DNA from: Fodinicola acaciae
Lineage (GTDB): Bacteria > Actinomycetota > Actinomycetes > Mycobacteriales > HKI-0501
Direction: 5' to 3'
Assembly: GCF_010993745.1 (NCBI RefSeq)
Contig: NZ_WOTN01000004.1
Location: 62,001-126,000, forward strand
Length of the DNA stretch: 64,000 nucleotides
In this document: piece by piece, positions 34,219 to 43,380 of the stretch
Numbering within the stretch: position 1 is the stretch's first letter
How the letters are laid out: the number at the start of each line of letters is the position of its first letter
Program-made: the position numbers and the translations under genes
The notes under the pieces: generated by a model
What the model saw: only the letters and a program-made list of their open reading frames with translations
The model's database searches: none
What the model was told of the DNA's origin: nothing

Positions 34219-34629
34219 GTGCCGAAGATCGAGAGCGAGTACAGATGGCTGGGCGCTACGATCCGCCGGCTACGCCTGGACCAGGCCCTCTCGCAGGAAC
34301 GTCTGGCAGCTGAGACCGATATGAGCCGCTCCGCTCTTGCCAACGTCGAAGCTGGCCAGCAGCGGGTCGCCTTCCACCTCGTGCTTGCCCTGGCTCGTGC
34401 ACTCCATGTCGATCCTGTGGAACTCCTGCCGCCGGCCCCCTCGGAGGACCTGTCCGTGGATGAACATTTGCGGCGACTAGGTGTACCGACAGACACAGCG
34501 CGTGCCGTCGCTAAGGTCGTAAACGGAGTGGCAGATGATCACAACGACGAGGACGATGACGAAACAAGAGCGCGCCGCATACCAGGTTCTCGCCACACAT
34601 GGAGTCACGAAACCAGCAGTTCCCGTTGA
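34219..34629 (+). CDS. XRE-family regulator paired with ImmA/IrrE
   Basis: A 136-residue protein. The HTH is at residues about 9-65 (LGATIRRLRLDQALSQERLA, then AETDMSRSALANVEAGQQ). The C-terminus is acidic (DDHNDEDDDE). A GTG start. Its 3' end overlaps the ImmA/IrrE gene by 95 bases in another frame, indicating tight coupling. It probably binds the repeat array upstream and is cleaved or inactivated by its partner. Confidence 0.8.
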   Translation: MPKIESEYRWLGATIRRLRLDQALSQERLAAETDMSRSALANVEAGQQRVAFHLVLALARALHVDPVELLPPAPSEDLSVDEHLRRLGVPTDTARAVAKVVNGVADDHNDEDDDETRARRIPGSRHTWSHETSSSR

Positions 34630-35080
34630 CCAGTTGGCGCGAGCCGAAGGCATCACAGTCGCCTATGAGGACGTCGGCCGCGCCGATGTGTCGGGTATGT
34701 TCTATCGCCAGCGCGATACCGCTGTCATCGTCGTCAATAGAGACCATTCATCACACCGACAGCGCTTCACAATCGCCCACGAAATCGGACATGCGCGACT
34801 GCACGACTCCGACACTTTTCTGGACGGTCTGGCAACACTTCGTTTTCGAGACGGCAAGTCCGCAACCGGGACTGACATAGAGGAGCGCGAGGCCAATGCC
34901 TTTGCGGCTGCGTTGCTTATGCCAGCGGAATGGGTGCGCGATCGCTTTCTTGGACTGGTTTCAGCTCACCGCGCGACCGGAGAGGACCAGGCGATCAGCC
35001 AACTGGCAGGTCACTTCGACGTCAGCGAACAAGCCATGCGGTTTCGTCTGGTAAACCTTAGTCTGATTGATCCGGCCTGA
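34535..35080 (+). CDS. ImmA/IrrE-type metallopeptidase
   Basis: A 181-residue zinc peptidase with an intact active site: FTIAHEIGHARLHD (HExxH near residue 82) and the downstream Glu in EREANAFAAALLMPAEWV. Members cleave XRE repressors after a stress signal and so induce element or defence genes. It overlaps the XRE gene just upstream, its expected substrate. It is divergent from the minus-strand ImmA gene that follows. Confidence 0.85.
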   Translation: MITTTRTMTKQERAAYQVLATHGVTKPAVPVDQLARAEGITVAYEDVGRADVSGMFYRQRDTAVIVVNRDHSSHRQRFTIAHEIGHARLHDSDTFLDGLATLRFRDGKSATGTDIEEREANAFAAALLMPAEWVRDRFLGLVSAHRATGEDQAISQLAGHFDVSEQAMRFRLVNLSLIDPA

Positions 35081-35155
35081 AGTCAGTAAGGTTTCGGCCA
35101 TGCAAGCACAAATCGGCGGCGCCAAGTCTGGGCATCAAAAGCAAGCGAGTCTACG

Positions 35156-35875
35156 CTAGTCTGTGCGACGCCGGATGACGTATACATACTTTCTACCTAA
35201 GTAACCCACTTCGAGGGTCCACGCCTCCGAGACAGGGACTTCCTGGAAACGAGCACCACCACGATGCACTATTCCTGAGAGGTGCGCCTGAGTATCGATA
35301 GATTTTGGCATCGAGCTATACTCTTTGACGATCGTGCCATCTTTAGATGCAAATCCAGCAGTACATGGAAAGCACTCCGTTACTCGCAAGCATGTTGACG
35401 TGAGGGACGCCCCTGACCTTGCTGATAGAGCAAGGAGCTTACGCACCAATGGACCACCGTCACCCTGCTCCTCAACATGAGCCCTCGGCATAAGGAGTTC
35501 GGCAGCGAAAAGGTTGCATAACTTCTCCGTGGGTTGATTCTGCTGGTCCAGTCGCGGTGCTATCCGATAGAGCGCAGCGTGTCCAAGCTCATGTGCCATC
35601 GTGAAATTCTGCCGAGCCTTGTCGACATGGCCGCCGAGGAAGATGACGGACTGCCCTTCGATGAGCCGCAGCTCTCCATCAAAGGGTAAGTCTGGATCGG
35701 ATCTAATCTCGACATCCAATACCGTGGCCGCTCGCTTAATTGCTGCTTCACCAAGGCAGTCGGAGCGGTTTGAGGTACCCACCGCGAAATCCACCCAGGT
35801 TTCCAGGAGTCGCTCCTGCCGCGCATCACCGAATTTTTCCCGGAGAAGGTCAGTTGCTCGCGTCTCCGGCAACAT
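35156..35875 (-). CDS. ImmA/IrrE-domain protein coupled to the SEFIR-TPR gene
   Basis: A 239-residue protein. Residues about 60-140 hold an intact metallopeptidase site (FTMAHELGHAALY and EKLCNLFAAELLMPRAHV). An extra C-terminal domain of about 90 residues follows with two Cys (CLRVTECFPCTAG). It starts 2 bases after the SEFIR-TPR stop codon, so the two form an operon. Here the protease has no XRE partner and may instead cleave, or be activated by, the TIR-like protein. Confidence 0.75.
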   Translation of the reverse strand: MLPETRATDLLREKFGDARQERLLETWVDFAVGTSNRSDCLGEAAIKRAATVLDVEIRSDPDLPFDGELRLIEGQSVIFLGGHVDKARQNFTMAHELGHAALYRIAPRLDQQNQPTEKLCNLFAAELLMPRAHVEEQGDGGPLVRKLLALSARSGASLTSTCLRVTECFPCTAGFASKDGTIVKEYSSMPKSIDTQAHLSGIVHRGGARFQEVPVSEAWTLEVGYLGRKYVYVIRRRTD

Positions 35876-35877
35876 GA

Positions 35878-37638
35878 CTATCCTCTGCTCCGAACCGTTG
35901 TCCGCGGAAGTTTTCGCAGAATTGGCTTCCAGTTGACCTTATTGACCCGCCGTCCAATAGTGACTCCTACCCGCGCGGCTTCTTGAGCGTTCAACATGTA
36001 GATGGCGTCAAGACGGCGCTTCGGGTTTGGCTCCTGGCGGGCCAGTTCATCGAGCTGTTCGCGACTAATCGGCACCTGAGTGATGCGTGTAGGATGCGCG
36101 AGCACCTGCTGCCATTTGCAGTCCGCAGCGAGATGCTCCTGTCCCAACCGGGTATAGATCTCTTCAGCTTCGACAAGCTGGTCGAGTGCTTGCACAAGAC
36201 CAGTCTTCGGATGTGACTTGTGGATGATGCTGGCGCTGACACACAGTGCGCGAGCGAGAATTTCAGACCGAGGCGCGTCCGATTGGCCGCGCAGGCGTTT
36301 TACAACGTGGCTCACCAACTTTGCCGCCTCGCTCACACGCCGTTTTTCGTGCGCGACTTCGGCTTTAAGCAGGACCAGATCCATATACGCCTTCGAGCCC
36401 GCTGGGGGAATGAGCTTCTCAGCTTCATCGGCGCATCTAGCTGCATTCTCTAGATTATCGCCTCTGTCGCGAAGTCGGGCATTGACGAGCCAGGCCCGAC
36501 CTTCAAGACTCAGACAGTCGCCAGCTTCTTCCGAGTCTTCACCGTCCAGCGCGAGGAACAAGCGCCGCGCCGTGTCAAGTTGCGACAAGCTACTTTCAAG
36601 GCATACAGATGCCGCAGCGTTATCGTTGACAAGGTCTTCAGCCATAATCCGTTGAAGCCTTCCGGCGCATTTTCTACCAAACGCCTCTGTACGACGGTCG
36701 CCGAGGTCTGTCGCCAAGTTCACGCCGTGCCGGATGGACTCCAGTCCGGCCTCAAGCTCATGAGCCCGCTGGAGGTACCAGGCTTCGCCACAAATCAGAA
36801 CCCTTGCTTCATGCTCCAACTCGGACCGAAGCCTAGGCTCAGATCGCCGAGCGATCCTTAGGCACGCATCAGAGATCCGCTTCATAAGGACCAAGTCACC
36901 AGCCGCTTTGGCGATCTTCTCAGCGTCCGGAAACCCTTCGGCACATGTGGCCACCTCGACGCCGTCACCGGACTCAAGCAGGTTGAGCCAGACATTGACC
37001 GCTTCAAGTTGTCCCTCTCCGCGACGCTCCTGGAGCTCAGAGAGGATGCGCCGAACGTCAACGGACGATGCTTCCGGACGGCGGCCGTCCGGCTCGACGC
37101 CCTCGACGACCGGTCTATGTAGGGGTGCAGTTTCACCATTCATTTCTCCCCCAGTATTATCCAACGCCCGGATTCGTGTCAATAATTCCGTTATGCCTGC
37201 GGCGTCGTCAAAAGACACATACGTGACGAGAAGCCGACGCAGCGGCCCCGGCAATTCGTGGATCTGATCGGCTAGAACGACAGGAATGACCGGGCAGTTT
37301 TCGGTCAGTGTGTGATCGTGAAGCCGTAGGCTAATCGCTCGACTCTCATACAAGACACCTTTCCTGCTTTGCCTCTCGTCACCCACCCCGAAGCGGCTCG
37401 CGTAGTCCGGCGAAATGGCACAAACAACGATATCTTGGCGCGCCCGGTTTTCCATCCATTCCTGGATGGAGGACGGGTTTACGGTCACCAAGGCACGATC
37501 CCAGTGCACCGTGAGTCCCGCATCCTGAAGCTGGCCAACAAGCCACTGCGCCAGGTCGCGCCCTAGCTGATCATGAGCGTAGCTAACAAATACGTCCACG
37601 GCTTCGATATCCCCTAACGCTGAAGCCTTCGACGGCAT
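35878..37638 (-). CDS. SEFIR/TIR-domain protein with TPR-like repeats
   Basis: A 586-residue protein. Residues about 13-150 are a SEFIR (TIR-like) domain: VDVFVSYAHDQLGRDLAQWL at the start, VCAISPDYASR in the middle and VIPVVLADQIHELPGPLR at the end. Residues about 190-550 are helical repeats of TPR type that probably detect a phage or cell signal or assemble oligomers. SEFIR proteins occur widely among bacterial immune genes. No ribosome binding site precedes ATG 37638; it may be leaderless. It is followed at once by an ImmA/IrrE metallopeptidase gene, an unusual pair. Confidence 0.75.
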   Translation of the reverse strand: MPSKASALGDIEAVDVFVSYAHDQLGRDLAQWLVGQLQDAGLTVHWDRALVTVNPSSIQEWMENRARQDIVVCAISPDYASRFGVGDERQSRKGVLYESRAISLRLHDHTLTENCPVIPVVLADQIHELPGPLRRLLVTYVSFDDAAGITELLTRIRALDNTGGEMNGETAPLHRPVVEGVEPDGRRPEASSVDVRRILSELQERRGEGQLEAVNVWLNLLESGDGVEVATCAEGFPDAEKIAKAAGDLVLMKRISDACLRIARRSEPRLRSELEHEARVLICGEAWYLQRAHELEAGLESIRHGVNLATDLGDRRTEAFGRKCAGRLQRIMAEDLVNDNAAASVCLESSLSQLDTARRLFLALDGEDSEEAGDCLSLEGRAWLVNARLRDRGDNLENAARCADEAEKLIPPAGSKAYMDLVLLKAEVAHEKRRVSEAAKLVSHVVKRLRGQSDAPRSEILARALCVSASIIHKSHPKTGLVQALDQLVEAEEIYTRLGQEHLAADCKWQQVLAHPTRITQVPISREQLDELARQEPNPKRRLDAIYMLNAQEAARVGVTIGRRVNKVNWKPILRKLPRTTVRSRG

Positions 37639-37770
37639 TTCGAATGATGGGATGTCATACGAAAATGACGCCTAGGATCAGAGATATTCTATCTAGGCGC
37701 CCGAACCGAGCCCGCACGGGGAGGTGTCACTGGGAACGCTGCGGCACTGCCACGCGGACCACGATCGGCG

Positions 37771-38520
37771 TCATCGGTTTAGTAAGACACTCGCCGCCTC
37801 CTGAATTCGGCAGACCTCGAAAAGATCTCGCGCTTCTCTCGGCCCGAACGACGTGATGGCCTCGATCGCCCGTGTTCGCCGTTCGTCCGGCACAACGAAG
37901 ACCACTCGCGGAAAGTAGGCGTCCGTCCAGACTCCGTACGCACGCCAATAGCGCTGACACTTCTCCCTGATCGTCCTGGAGTGCTCGGTGCCACGATCAA
38001 CTTCCAGCCAGAAGGCGAACTTCAAGCCTCGCTGTCGGTCGCCGATCTCCACATACGCGTCCGGCGTCAATGTCACGTCGCCGACGACACGGTGGCATCC
38101 CGGCTCCGGCCGGAACTCGATCAGCTCGACACCGATGATCGGCAGCTCTGTCCGCAGCCGCACGAAACAGTCGGCGATCGCCAGGGTGTGCAGGCTAACT
38201 GCGCGCGGCGCCCAGTACGCACCTGACTTGCCGAGCATTGTCCAGCCACGGCGGCCGAGCTGGTAGACGTACTGGGCCGAGCCGCCGCCGTCACCACCGA
38301 CTAACCGCCCGAGCCGTACGAGGTAGCCGCGCTCCACCAGCCGCTTCAACGCCCGCTCCCGCGGTGTCGCTGATGCCAGTCCGTCGAAGAGCGCACTGCC
38401 GATCTGTCGGGCACTCATCTGTCGGAAGCGCCCGACAAGCCGCACCACCTCGACATCCCTGGAGGAGACCGGCAACTCGCCCTCATGCCGCTCGCTCCTT
38501 CGGCTGTTTTCACTGCTCAT
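37771..38520 (-). CDS. Replication-relaxation family protein (module 2)
   Basis: A 249-residue paralogue of the protein at 23,659-24,564, with the same winged-helix start (VSSRDVEVVRLVGRFRQMSA, then RQIGSALF), RLVERGYLVRLGRLVGG, LHTLAIADCFVRLRTEL and KFAFWLEVDRGTEHSRTIREKC core. It is shorter at the C-terminus by about 40 residues. It is the last gene of transfer module 2, downstream of two small duplicated genes and the second TraD-like ATPase. Presumed to act at the transfer origin. Confidence 0.76.
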   Translation of the reverse strand: MSSENSRRSERHEGELPVSSRDVEVVRLVGRFRQMSARQIGSALFDGLASATPRERALKRLVERGYLVRLGRLVGGDGGGSAQYVYQLGRRGWTMLGKSGAYWAPRAVSLHTLAIADCFVRLRTELPIIGVELIEFRPEPGCHRVVGDVTLTPDAYVEIGDRQRGLKFAFWLEVDRGTEHSRTIREKCQRYWRAYGVWTDAYFPRVVFVVPDERRTRAIEAITSFGPREARDLFEVCRIQEAASVLLNR

Positions 38521-38563
38521 GGGCCGTCACTCCTGTGGAGCGATCGACACGGCGACGCACACA

Positions 38564-38821
38564 TCAGAGTTGCTGGTTTGCTAGCAGCATCTGCAACTGG
38601 TCGTACCACTCGTCGGCGTGCTGAGCTGCCAGCTCCACGTATTCCTTGGCGCCCCCGCCGTAGCGATCGTTGACTGCGGCAATCGCCTCCAACTGGCCGG
38701 CCGTCAACTGGTCGTACCCGGTGACCAAGCCGTCGAAGCGATCCAACCGCTGTAGCAGCAGTTCACACGAGCGGCGGAGATACGCCGTCTCCCCGACAAC
38801 GTCTCGCGTTGATCGGTACAT
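38564..38821 (-). CDS. Small duplicated transfer-module protein, copy B
   Basis: An 85-residue helical protein nearly identical in layout to copy A at 39,028-39,297 (LRRSCELLLQRLDRFDGLVT, then GYDQLTAGQLEAIAAVNDRYG). A GGGGAG site precedes ATG 38821. The 45 bases upstream can be read as a diverged copy of the TraD C-terminus (EPKPNLGGE; RPKPKIGGQEWN in the intact gene), so a block of about 470 bases appears to have been duplicated in tandem. No known function. Confidence 0.6.
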   Translation of the reverse strand: MYRSTRDVVGETAYLRRSCELLLQRLDRFDGLVTGYDQLTAGQLEAIAAVNDRYGGGAKEYVELAAQHADEWYDQLQMLLANQQL

Positions 38822-39027
38822 CGTCTTTTCACTCCCCACCAAGGTTTGGCTTCGGTTCGGTCCACAACTGCAGAGGCCCTGGCTCGATCAACAGGCACAG
38901 AAAGCCCTGGACATCGTCTGAACACAAGAAACCGTCGACCGAACCGCCAACATGGACACAAGCCGGGCTCACGGTTGAACTGCTCACGAGTGCCACATCC
39001 CAGACGATCTACGTGGCGACGCACGGA

Positions 39028-39297
39028 TCAGAGATTCGGATGTGTCAGCACCATCTGCATCAGGCCGAACCATTCGTCGGTGTACTTAGTGGCCAACTCC
39101 AGGTGTTCCTTGGCACCGCTGCCGTAGCGGTCGTCGGCGGCAGCGATCGCCTCCAATTGCCCAGCCGTCAAATGCTCGTCGTATTCGGAAACCATGTCCT
39201 CAAAGCGATCAAGCTGCTGCAGCAGCAGTTCACACGAGCGACGGAGACAAGGCAGACATGCCGTCTCCCCAAGAACATCTGGTCTCGATTGGTCCAT
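39028..39297 (-). CDS. Small duplicated transfer-module protein, copy A
   Basis: An 89-residue, mainly helical protein (LRRSCELLLQQLDRFEDMVS, then EYDEHLTAGQLEAIAAADD). It starts 3 bases after the TraD stop codon with GGAG inside the TraD end, so it is coupled to it. Copy B follows downstream. It occupies the same place as the 50-codon frame of module 1 but is not similar to it. Function unknown. Confidence 0.6.
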   Translation of the reverse strand: MDQSRPDVLGETACLPCLRRSCELLLQQLDRFEDMVSEYDEHLTAGQLEAIAAADDRYGSGAKEHLELATKYTDEWFGLMQMVLTHPNL

Positions 39298-39300
39298 CGT

Positions 39301-41463
39301 TCAGTTCCACTCCTGTCCACCGATCTTCGGCTTCGGTCTGGATCCGCCACCATGTGGGCGGCGTCGCGCTGCAATGTCGGCTTCGACCTGCGCCGAGGGG
39401 CGCCCGTACATACGAGCCGACCGCACGCGCACGTCCCCAGCGCGACTGGTCGTCGCGGCCGGCGGCAATGTCTTGCCAGTGACCGGTTGACCGACCGCCG
39501 CGCCGGTCGCCAACCGGCAGATGACCTCGTACTGGCCCAGCTGCATCAGGTCGTCCTGACTGACCCAGCGGCCAAATTCGCGAGAGAAACTCAGGGCATC
39601 GTCGGCAGAGAGTTGGAAGACCACCTTGCTACGCGCGTTGGCCATCACCGCAGCTCGGAGGTCGTGCGGCAACGGTGCCAGCAGCTGATGAGCCAAGATC
39701 AGCCCGAGGTTCAGGCTGCGCGCCCTGGCCAGCATGTCGCCCGGCTCGATCGGCAGGCGCAGAAAGTCCTGGAATTCGTCCAAGTGCAGGAAGACCGGCC
39801 TGCGCAAGCCGCCGGCTTGGACGTGCGCCCAGATTGAGTTGATCAGCAGCGTGCCGACCAGACTGGCCGTCGCCTGGCCAACGCCGGCGAGGTTGACCAG
39901 CAGGATCTTCCCAGTCCGCAGTACCTCCGCCATGTCGAAGCTCGACGTGCCCTGGCCGATGATGTTCCGGATCTCCGGCCGCGCATTCAGCTGCCAGATC
40001 CGATCCAGCACCGGCTGGACAGCGGCGTACTGCCCTGGCTTCTTGTCGAAGCGCTGCCAGAAATGCTGGATCTCTGGCTCATGCACCTCGGCCAACAGCC
40101 CAGAACGCCAGGCCTCTTCGTCGGCGCTCATCGGCTGCAGCAGTGGCGCCAGGTCGACGAACGCCGAATCCGGCCGCACGGTCAATGTTCGCAACCCGTG
40201 GTAGAGCACTTCGCGTACCCAGACACCGCGCTGATCTCCATATAGGCGCTCGAACAGTGCGCAGATCCGCTCAATTGCCGCTCGCGATTGGCCGTCCCGC
40301 AGGATGTTGAAGCCGACCGGCCGCCCCGTGTCGGTTACGTCCAGGACGATGACCTCGTCCATCCGATCCTTCGGTACCAGCTGCAAGGCCTGCCGGAAGA
40401 GATCGCCCTTGCTCTCGATCAGGACGACGCCGTGACCGGCGGCCATATCTTGTGCGAGCAGGTTGGCCAGCAGGGTTGTCTTGCCGACGCCGGTCGGCCC
40501 GATCACCTGAAGATGCTTCAACGAATCCTCTGCGCTGATCGCCAACGGCCGCTCAGCGCCGGGAAAGTTCGACGTGGCCAGCACCCGCCCCGTCCGCGGC
40601 ACTGCCTCGGTGGCGGGCATGTGCTTGGTCTGCGCTGGTGGCAGTCCGGCGATGTACGGCTGCCCGACCGGCCAGCCGAGTAGAGCCAACACCTCGCTGG
40701 CCGAGAGTTCCATTGGGAAGATCAACGGCGTTTTGGCGTCGACCACCCGCTGACGAACGACGCCGGCCGGGAGCCAGCGCCGGCGCAACTGCGTGTTGGC
40801 GTTACCGAATCCGTCCAGCGTCTGTCCGACGCGACGAACCAGCTGCGCGGCCTGCACTGGCTGATCGGCACCGGCTGCCAACCGCAGCACCGCCAAGAAA
40901 TTCGGCTCCGCGAGCTTGGCCTGCCGGTCAGCCAGCTCCTCCCGGTTAGGGCGACCCAGCCGCTCTAGGTAGTTCAGGGCCGGGTGCAACGTCAGGACCG
41001 GCTTGTCCGACTCAGCCGGCGGATTTTCGGGCGCGGCCGGGCAGAGGACCAGTTGCAGCAGGACGGCCTCGCCAACGGCCAGCGTCTGGACCGCGGCCAA
41101 CAGCGAGGCCACCATCGTCTCGACGTTGGCGGTGCGCAAACGCCGCTGCGGACGGGTCATCGCGACTTCGGCGACGGCCTGCCAGACCGGTCGAGTCAAG
41201 GTTCGGGCCGGCATCACCCGGATACCCGGCATCAACGTCCGCAACTGGCGGACGGCCAGTTCGGACTCCGACGCCGGCAGCTGCAACCAATATTCGATGC
41301 CGGCGCTGTTCGCCAGCAGCTCGAATGTCACGCTGCGGGTCTTGAGGACACCGAACCGCCAGCCACGGCCCAAGCCGGCGACGGCCGCCAACCAGGCGGT
41401 GACCTGGTTCGCCCGCAGATCAGCCGGAAATACCAGTCGAAAGACACGCCGCTCGCCGCTCAT
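39301..41463 (-). CDS. TraD/TraG-like conjugative coupling ATPase (module 2)
   Basis: A 720-residue homologue of the module-1 ATPase. Walker A VIGPTGVGKTTLLANLL is near residue 320, IESKGDLFRQAL follows, and Walker B FLHLDEFQDFL is near 556 with LILAHQLLAPL after it. The N-terminal membrane helix of module 1 is absent; the separate small membrane proteins encoded just upstream (41,528-41,892) may supply the anchor. Overall the two ATPases are clearly related but diverged, so they stem from different elements or an old duplication. Confidence 0.87.
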   Translation of the reverse strand: MSGERRVFRLVFPADLRANQVTAWLAAVAGLGRGWRFGVLKTRSVTFELLANSAGIEYWLQLPASESELAVRQLRTLMPGIRVMPARTLTRPVWQAVAEVAMTRPQRRLRTANVETMVASLLAAVQTLAVGEAVLLQLVLCPAAPENPPAESDKPVLTLHPALNYLERLGRPNREELADRQAKLAEPNFLAVLRLAAGADQPVQAAQLVRRVGQTLDGFGNANTQLRRRWLPAGVVRQRVVDAKTPLIFPMELSASEVLALLGWPVGQPYIAGLPPAQTKHMPATEAVPRTGRVLATSNFPGAERPLAISAEDSLKHLQVIGPTGVGKTTLLANLLAQDMAAGHGVVLIESKGDLFRQALQLVPKDRMDEVIVLDVTDTGRPVGFNILRDGQSRAAIERICALFERLYGDQRGVWVREVLYHGLRTLTVRPDSAFVDLAPLLQPMSADEEAWRSGLLAEVHEPEIQHFWQRFDKKPGQYAAVQPVLDRIWQLNARPEIRNIIGQGTSSFDMAEVLRTGKILLVNLAGVGQATASLVGTLLINSIWAHVQAGGLRRPVFLHLDEFQDFLRLPIEPGDMLARARSLNLGLILAHQLLAPLPHDLRAAVMANARSKVVFQLSADDALSFSREFGRWVSQDDLMQLGQYEVICRLATGAAVGQPVTGKTLPPAATTSRAGDVRVRSARMYGRPSAQVEADIAARRRPHGGGSRPKPKIGGQEWN

Positions 41464-41527
41464 GGGTTCGCCTCAGCTGCGACGGAGCACCGGCGTCCAA
41501 TGTGAACACCGGTGCTCTTCCTACCGG

Positions 41528-41683
41528 TCACCACCGCCATCGGCGGATGATGAAGCCAAAAATCCAGACCGTCAACAGGCCGACCAGCACGTACGGCAGC
41601 ATCGGCTCGATCGTCCACCAGACGACGTTGACGACGACGGCTGTCAAGAGGACGAGCAACAAGCCGGATCGGATCCGCCTCAC
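41528..41683 (-). CDS. 51-residue two-helix membrane protein
   Basis: Read from GTG 41683, which overlaps the stop of the preceding gene (GTGA), to TGA at 41528. The product has two hydrophobic helices (LLLVLLTAVVVNVVWW and YVLVGLLTVWIFGFII) with basic ends (VRRIRSG; RRWRW). Start/stop coupling and the clear membrane pattern support a real gene. It lies directly before the TraD-like ATPase that lacks a membrane helix, so it could serve as its anchor. Confidence 0.65.
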   Translation of the reverse strand: MRRIRSGLLLVLLTAVVVNVVWWTIEPMLPYVLVGLLTVWIFGFIIRRWRW

Positions 41684-41892
41684 GATGACCACCACTCTTC
41701 AGCAGTCCGCTCGATCTCAGCCTTAGCCTTGGCGTGCTCACGATCGAGTTCAGCTACCGCGGCTTGTTCGCGACGAACAGCCGCCCGTACTTCTCGTCGC
41801 AGTCGTACGGCAGGATGCCGCAGGACGAAGACGACCGTCGCGACCGACAGGAGCACCGCCAGGACCATGCCGATGGCCAGCCAACCGATCAC
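41680..41892 (-). CDS. Small membrane protein with coiled-coil tail
   Basis: A 70-residue protein: one N-terminal membrane helix (IGWLAIGMVLAVLLSVATVV) then a charged helix (REVRAAVRREQAAVAELDRE) able to form a coiled coil. It overlaps the gene upstream (ATGA at 41889) and the one downstream (GTGA at 41680). Part of the transfer module 2 operon. Confidence 0.65.
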   Translation of the reverse strand: MIGWLAIGMVLAVLLSVATVVFVLRHPAVRLRREVRAAVRREQAAVAELDREHAKAKAEIERTAEEWWSS

Positions 41893-42197
41893 GACGGCTG
41901 GCCCGGATCATCCAGCCGACGCCGTGCGTGCCGAGCAGTCTGGATATAACCCTGCTGGATCCGCCGCAGCGCCTCGGCTTTGCGATCGTCGCCGCCAGCA
42001 ATCAGGTGGCGCCGGTCTTCCAGATCGCCGTAGTCCTGAAGCACGCGCTGCACGAACGCCGCGTCCGCTTGGACTCCAACTTGATCGACTTCCGGCACCG
42101 TTCTGATGGCCGTCTTTCGCAACCGCTGTCCACAGGCCGAGCAGTAGCTAACCTGCTGCTGTGGTCGGCGCCGGCGCCATCCGCTAAACCACTTCAT
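41889..42197 (-). CDS. Hypothetical protein of transfer module 2
   Basis: A 102-residue protein with a single CxxC pair (YCSACGQRLRK) near the N-terminus, then a charged helical region (DDRKAEALRRIQQGYIQTAR). It overlaps the next gene by 4 bases. No family recognised. Confidence 0.55.
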   Translation of the reverse strand: MKWFSGWRRRRPQQQVSYCSACGQRLRKTAIRTVPEVDQVGVQADAAFVQRVLQDYGDLEDRRHLIAGGDDRKAEALRRIQQGYIQTARHARRRLDDPGQPS

Positions 42198-42210
42198 CGC
42201 GATCCCTGGC

Positions 42211-42543
42211 CTAGAACGCGAAGGGGTCGACTTGGCGACGCTGGACCTTCTCTACGACCGTGCCGTAACGCATGACGATGTTGAAGAGCGCCATGAACTT
42301 GGCTTCGTTACCACCGGCACGCTGCACGGCGTGGTCGAAGAGATCGGCGGTGTTGTCCATGCCGCGCTCGGCAATGCTGCGGCCGATCTCCAGCTCAATG
42401 GCCGCGATAGCCGCCTGGCTCCATTTCTCGCGGATCTGCGCCACCATGGCGCGGCCCTGTGAACTCAGGGCCAACCCGCCAAACGTTCGCATGATCGGCT
42501 GCATCTCAGCCCGAGCGGCGAACCGCTCCATGTCTCCGTTCAC
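42211..42543 (-). CDS. Hypothetical protein of transfer module 2
   Basis: A 110-residue helical protein (RAMVAQIREKWSQAAIAAIE, then LEIGRSIAERGMDNTADLF). The GTG start at 42543 has GGGGAG 6 nt upstream; ATG 42564 is an alternative. It is the first gene of the minus-strand module 2 operon and is divergent from the gene at 42,657. Confidence 0.55.
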   Translation of the reverse strand: MNGDMERFAARAEMQPIMRTFGGLALSSQGRAMVAQIREKWSQAAIAAIELEIGRSIAERGMDNTADLFDHAVQRAGGNEAKFMALFNIVMRYGTVVEKVQRRQVDPFAF

Positions 42544-42656
42544 GCCATCTCCCCACCTCGGCATAGCCAGCTCCCAAACGGAGCTTGCTGATCGGGAAAG
42601 GTAGCGAGCGGTTGTCGCAGGCTTGTCGCATCAAGCCGCCGGGTACGGTCACGGGC

Positions 42657-43361
42657 ATGACGCCGTCGAAGGCCGTTTTCTACGTCATGCCGCCGACGCG
42701 ACCAGTGTCATTGGACCTGCCACCGCAGCTGGCCAGTTGGGATAGACACGATGCACCAGCTCAGCATCGCCTCACGGCCTTCGTTGACCACGTATACGCG
42801 CTGATCGGCGACCAGCTATGCCGGCTGCCAGACCCGCTCGGACTACAACTCGAAGTCGGCTTGCCCGTCGGGCAGGCGTTGCTGGACCAGCGAGACCTCG
42901 ACAACTACCTCTTCCCGCTGGCCAGCCGGCTTCGCCGGCGCAGCGGTCGGACATTCGCCATGGTCAGCGGTACCAAGCGGCACGCCAGCCGTTCCTCGGT
43001 GCAGGTGGCGACGGCGTCAGTCGCCTTCGCAGCCGAACCGCTCTACAGCCTGCGGACAAGCGCCTCCCATACCTCGGAGCGCTACAAGCAGCAGATTTAC
43101 GACCAGCTCCGCGGAACATCGCCATTGCCCGCCGGCGCCGTCGAGTTGGACCTCAGCTTCACCGTCGGATCCGGCCGGACGTGGCTGAACTTATGGAAGC
43201 CGACGATCGACGCGCTCGGGCCGCTGCTCGGCCAGGACGACCCGAAGCGCCACTGGCATCCGCGTGACGGCCGGATTACCCGGCTCGGCCTGCACAGCCA
43301 GGTCGATGCCGCACTCGGCTACGACGTTCTGATCGCTGTCCGAGCCGCTCCAGTTGCGTAG
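42657..43361 (+). CDS. Hypothetical protein, possibly RusA-like at the C-terminus
   Basis: A 234-residue protein. The C-terminal part (AVELDLSFTVGSGRTWLNLW, then KPTIDALGPLLGQDDPKRHW) follows the order seen in RusA-like resolvases: a strand, a Lys-x-x-x-Asp-Ala-Leu helix and an acidic DD before the last strands. The match is weak, so nuclease activity is unproven. The start is probably leaderless (TACGGT 8 nt before ATG 42657). The 3' end is 19 bases from the convergent regulator gene. Confidence 0.5.
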   Translation: MTPSKAVFYVMPPTRPVSLDLPPQLASWDRHDAPAQHRLTAFVDHVYALIGDQLCRLPDPLGLQLEVGLPVGQALLDQRDLDNYLFPLASRLRRRSGRTFAMVSGTKRHASRSSVQVATASVAFAAEPLYSLRTSASHTSERYKQQIYDQLRGTSPLPAGAVELDLSFTVGSGRTWLNLWKPTIDALGPLLGQDDPKRHWHPRDGRITRLGLHSQVDAALGYDVLIAVRAAPVA

Positions 43362-43380
43362 CACCCGGCGCAGGCGCGAC

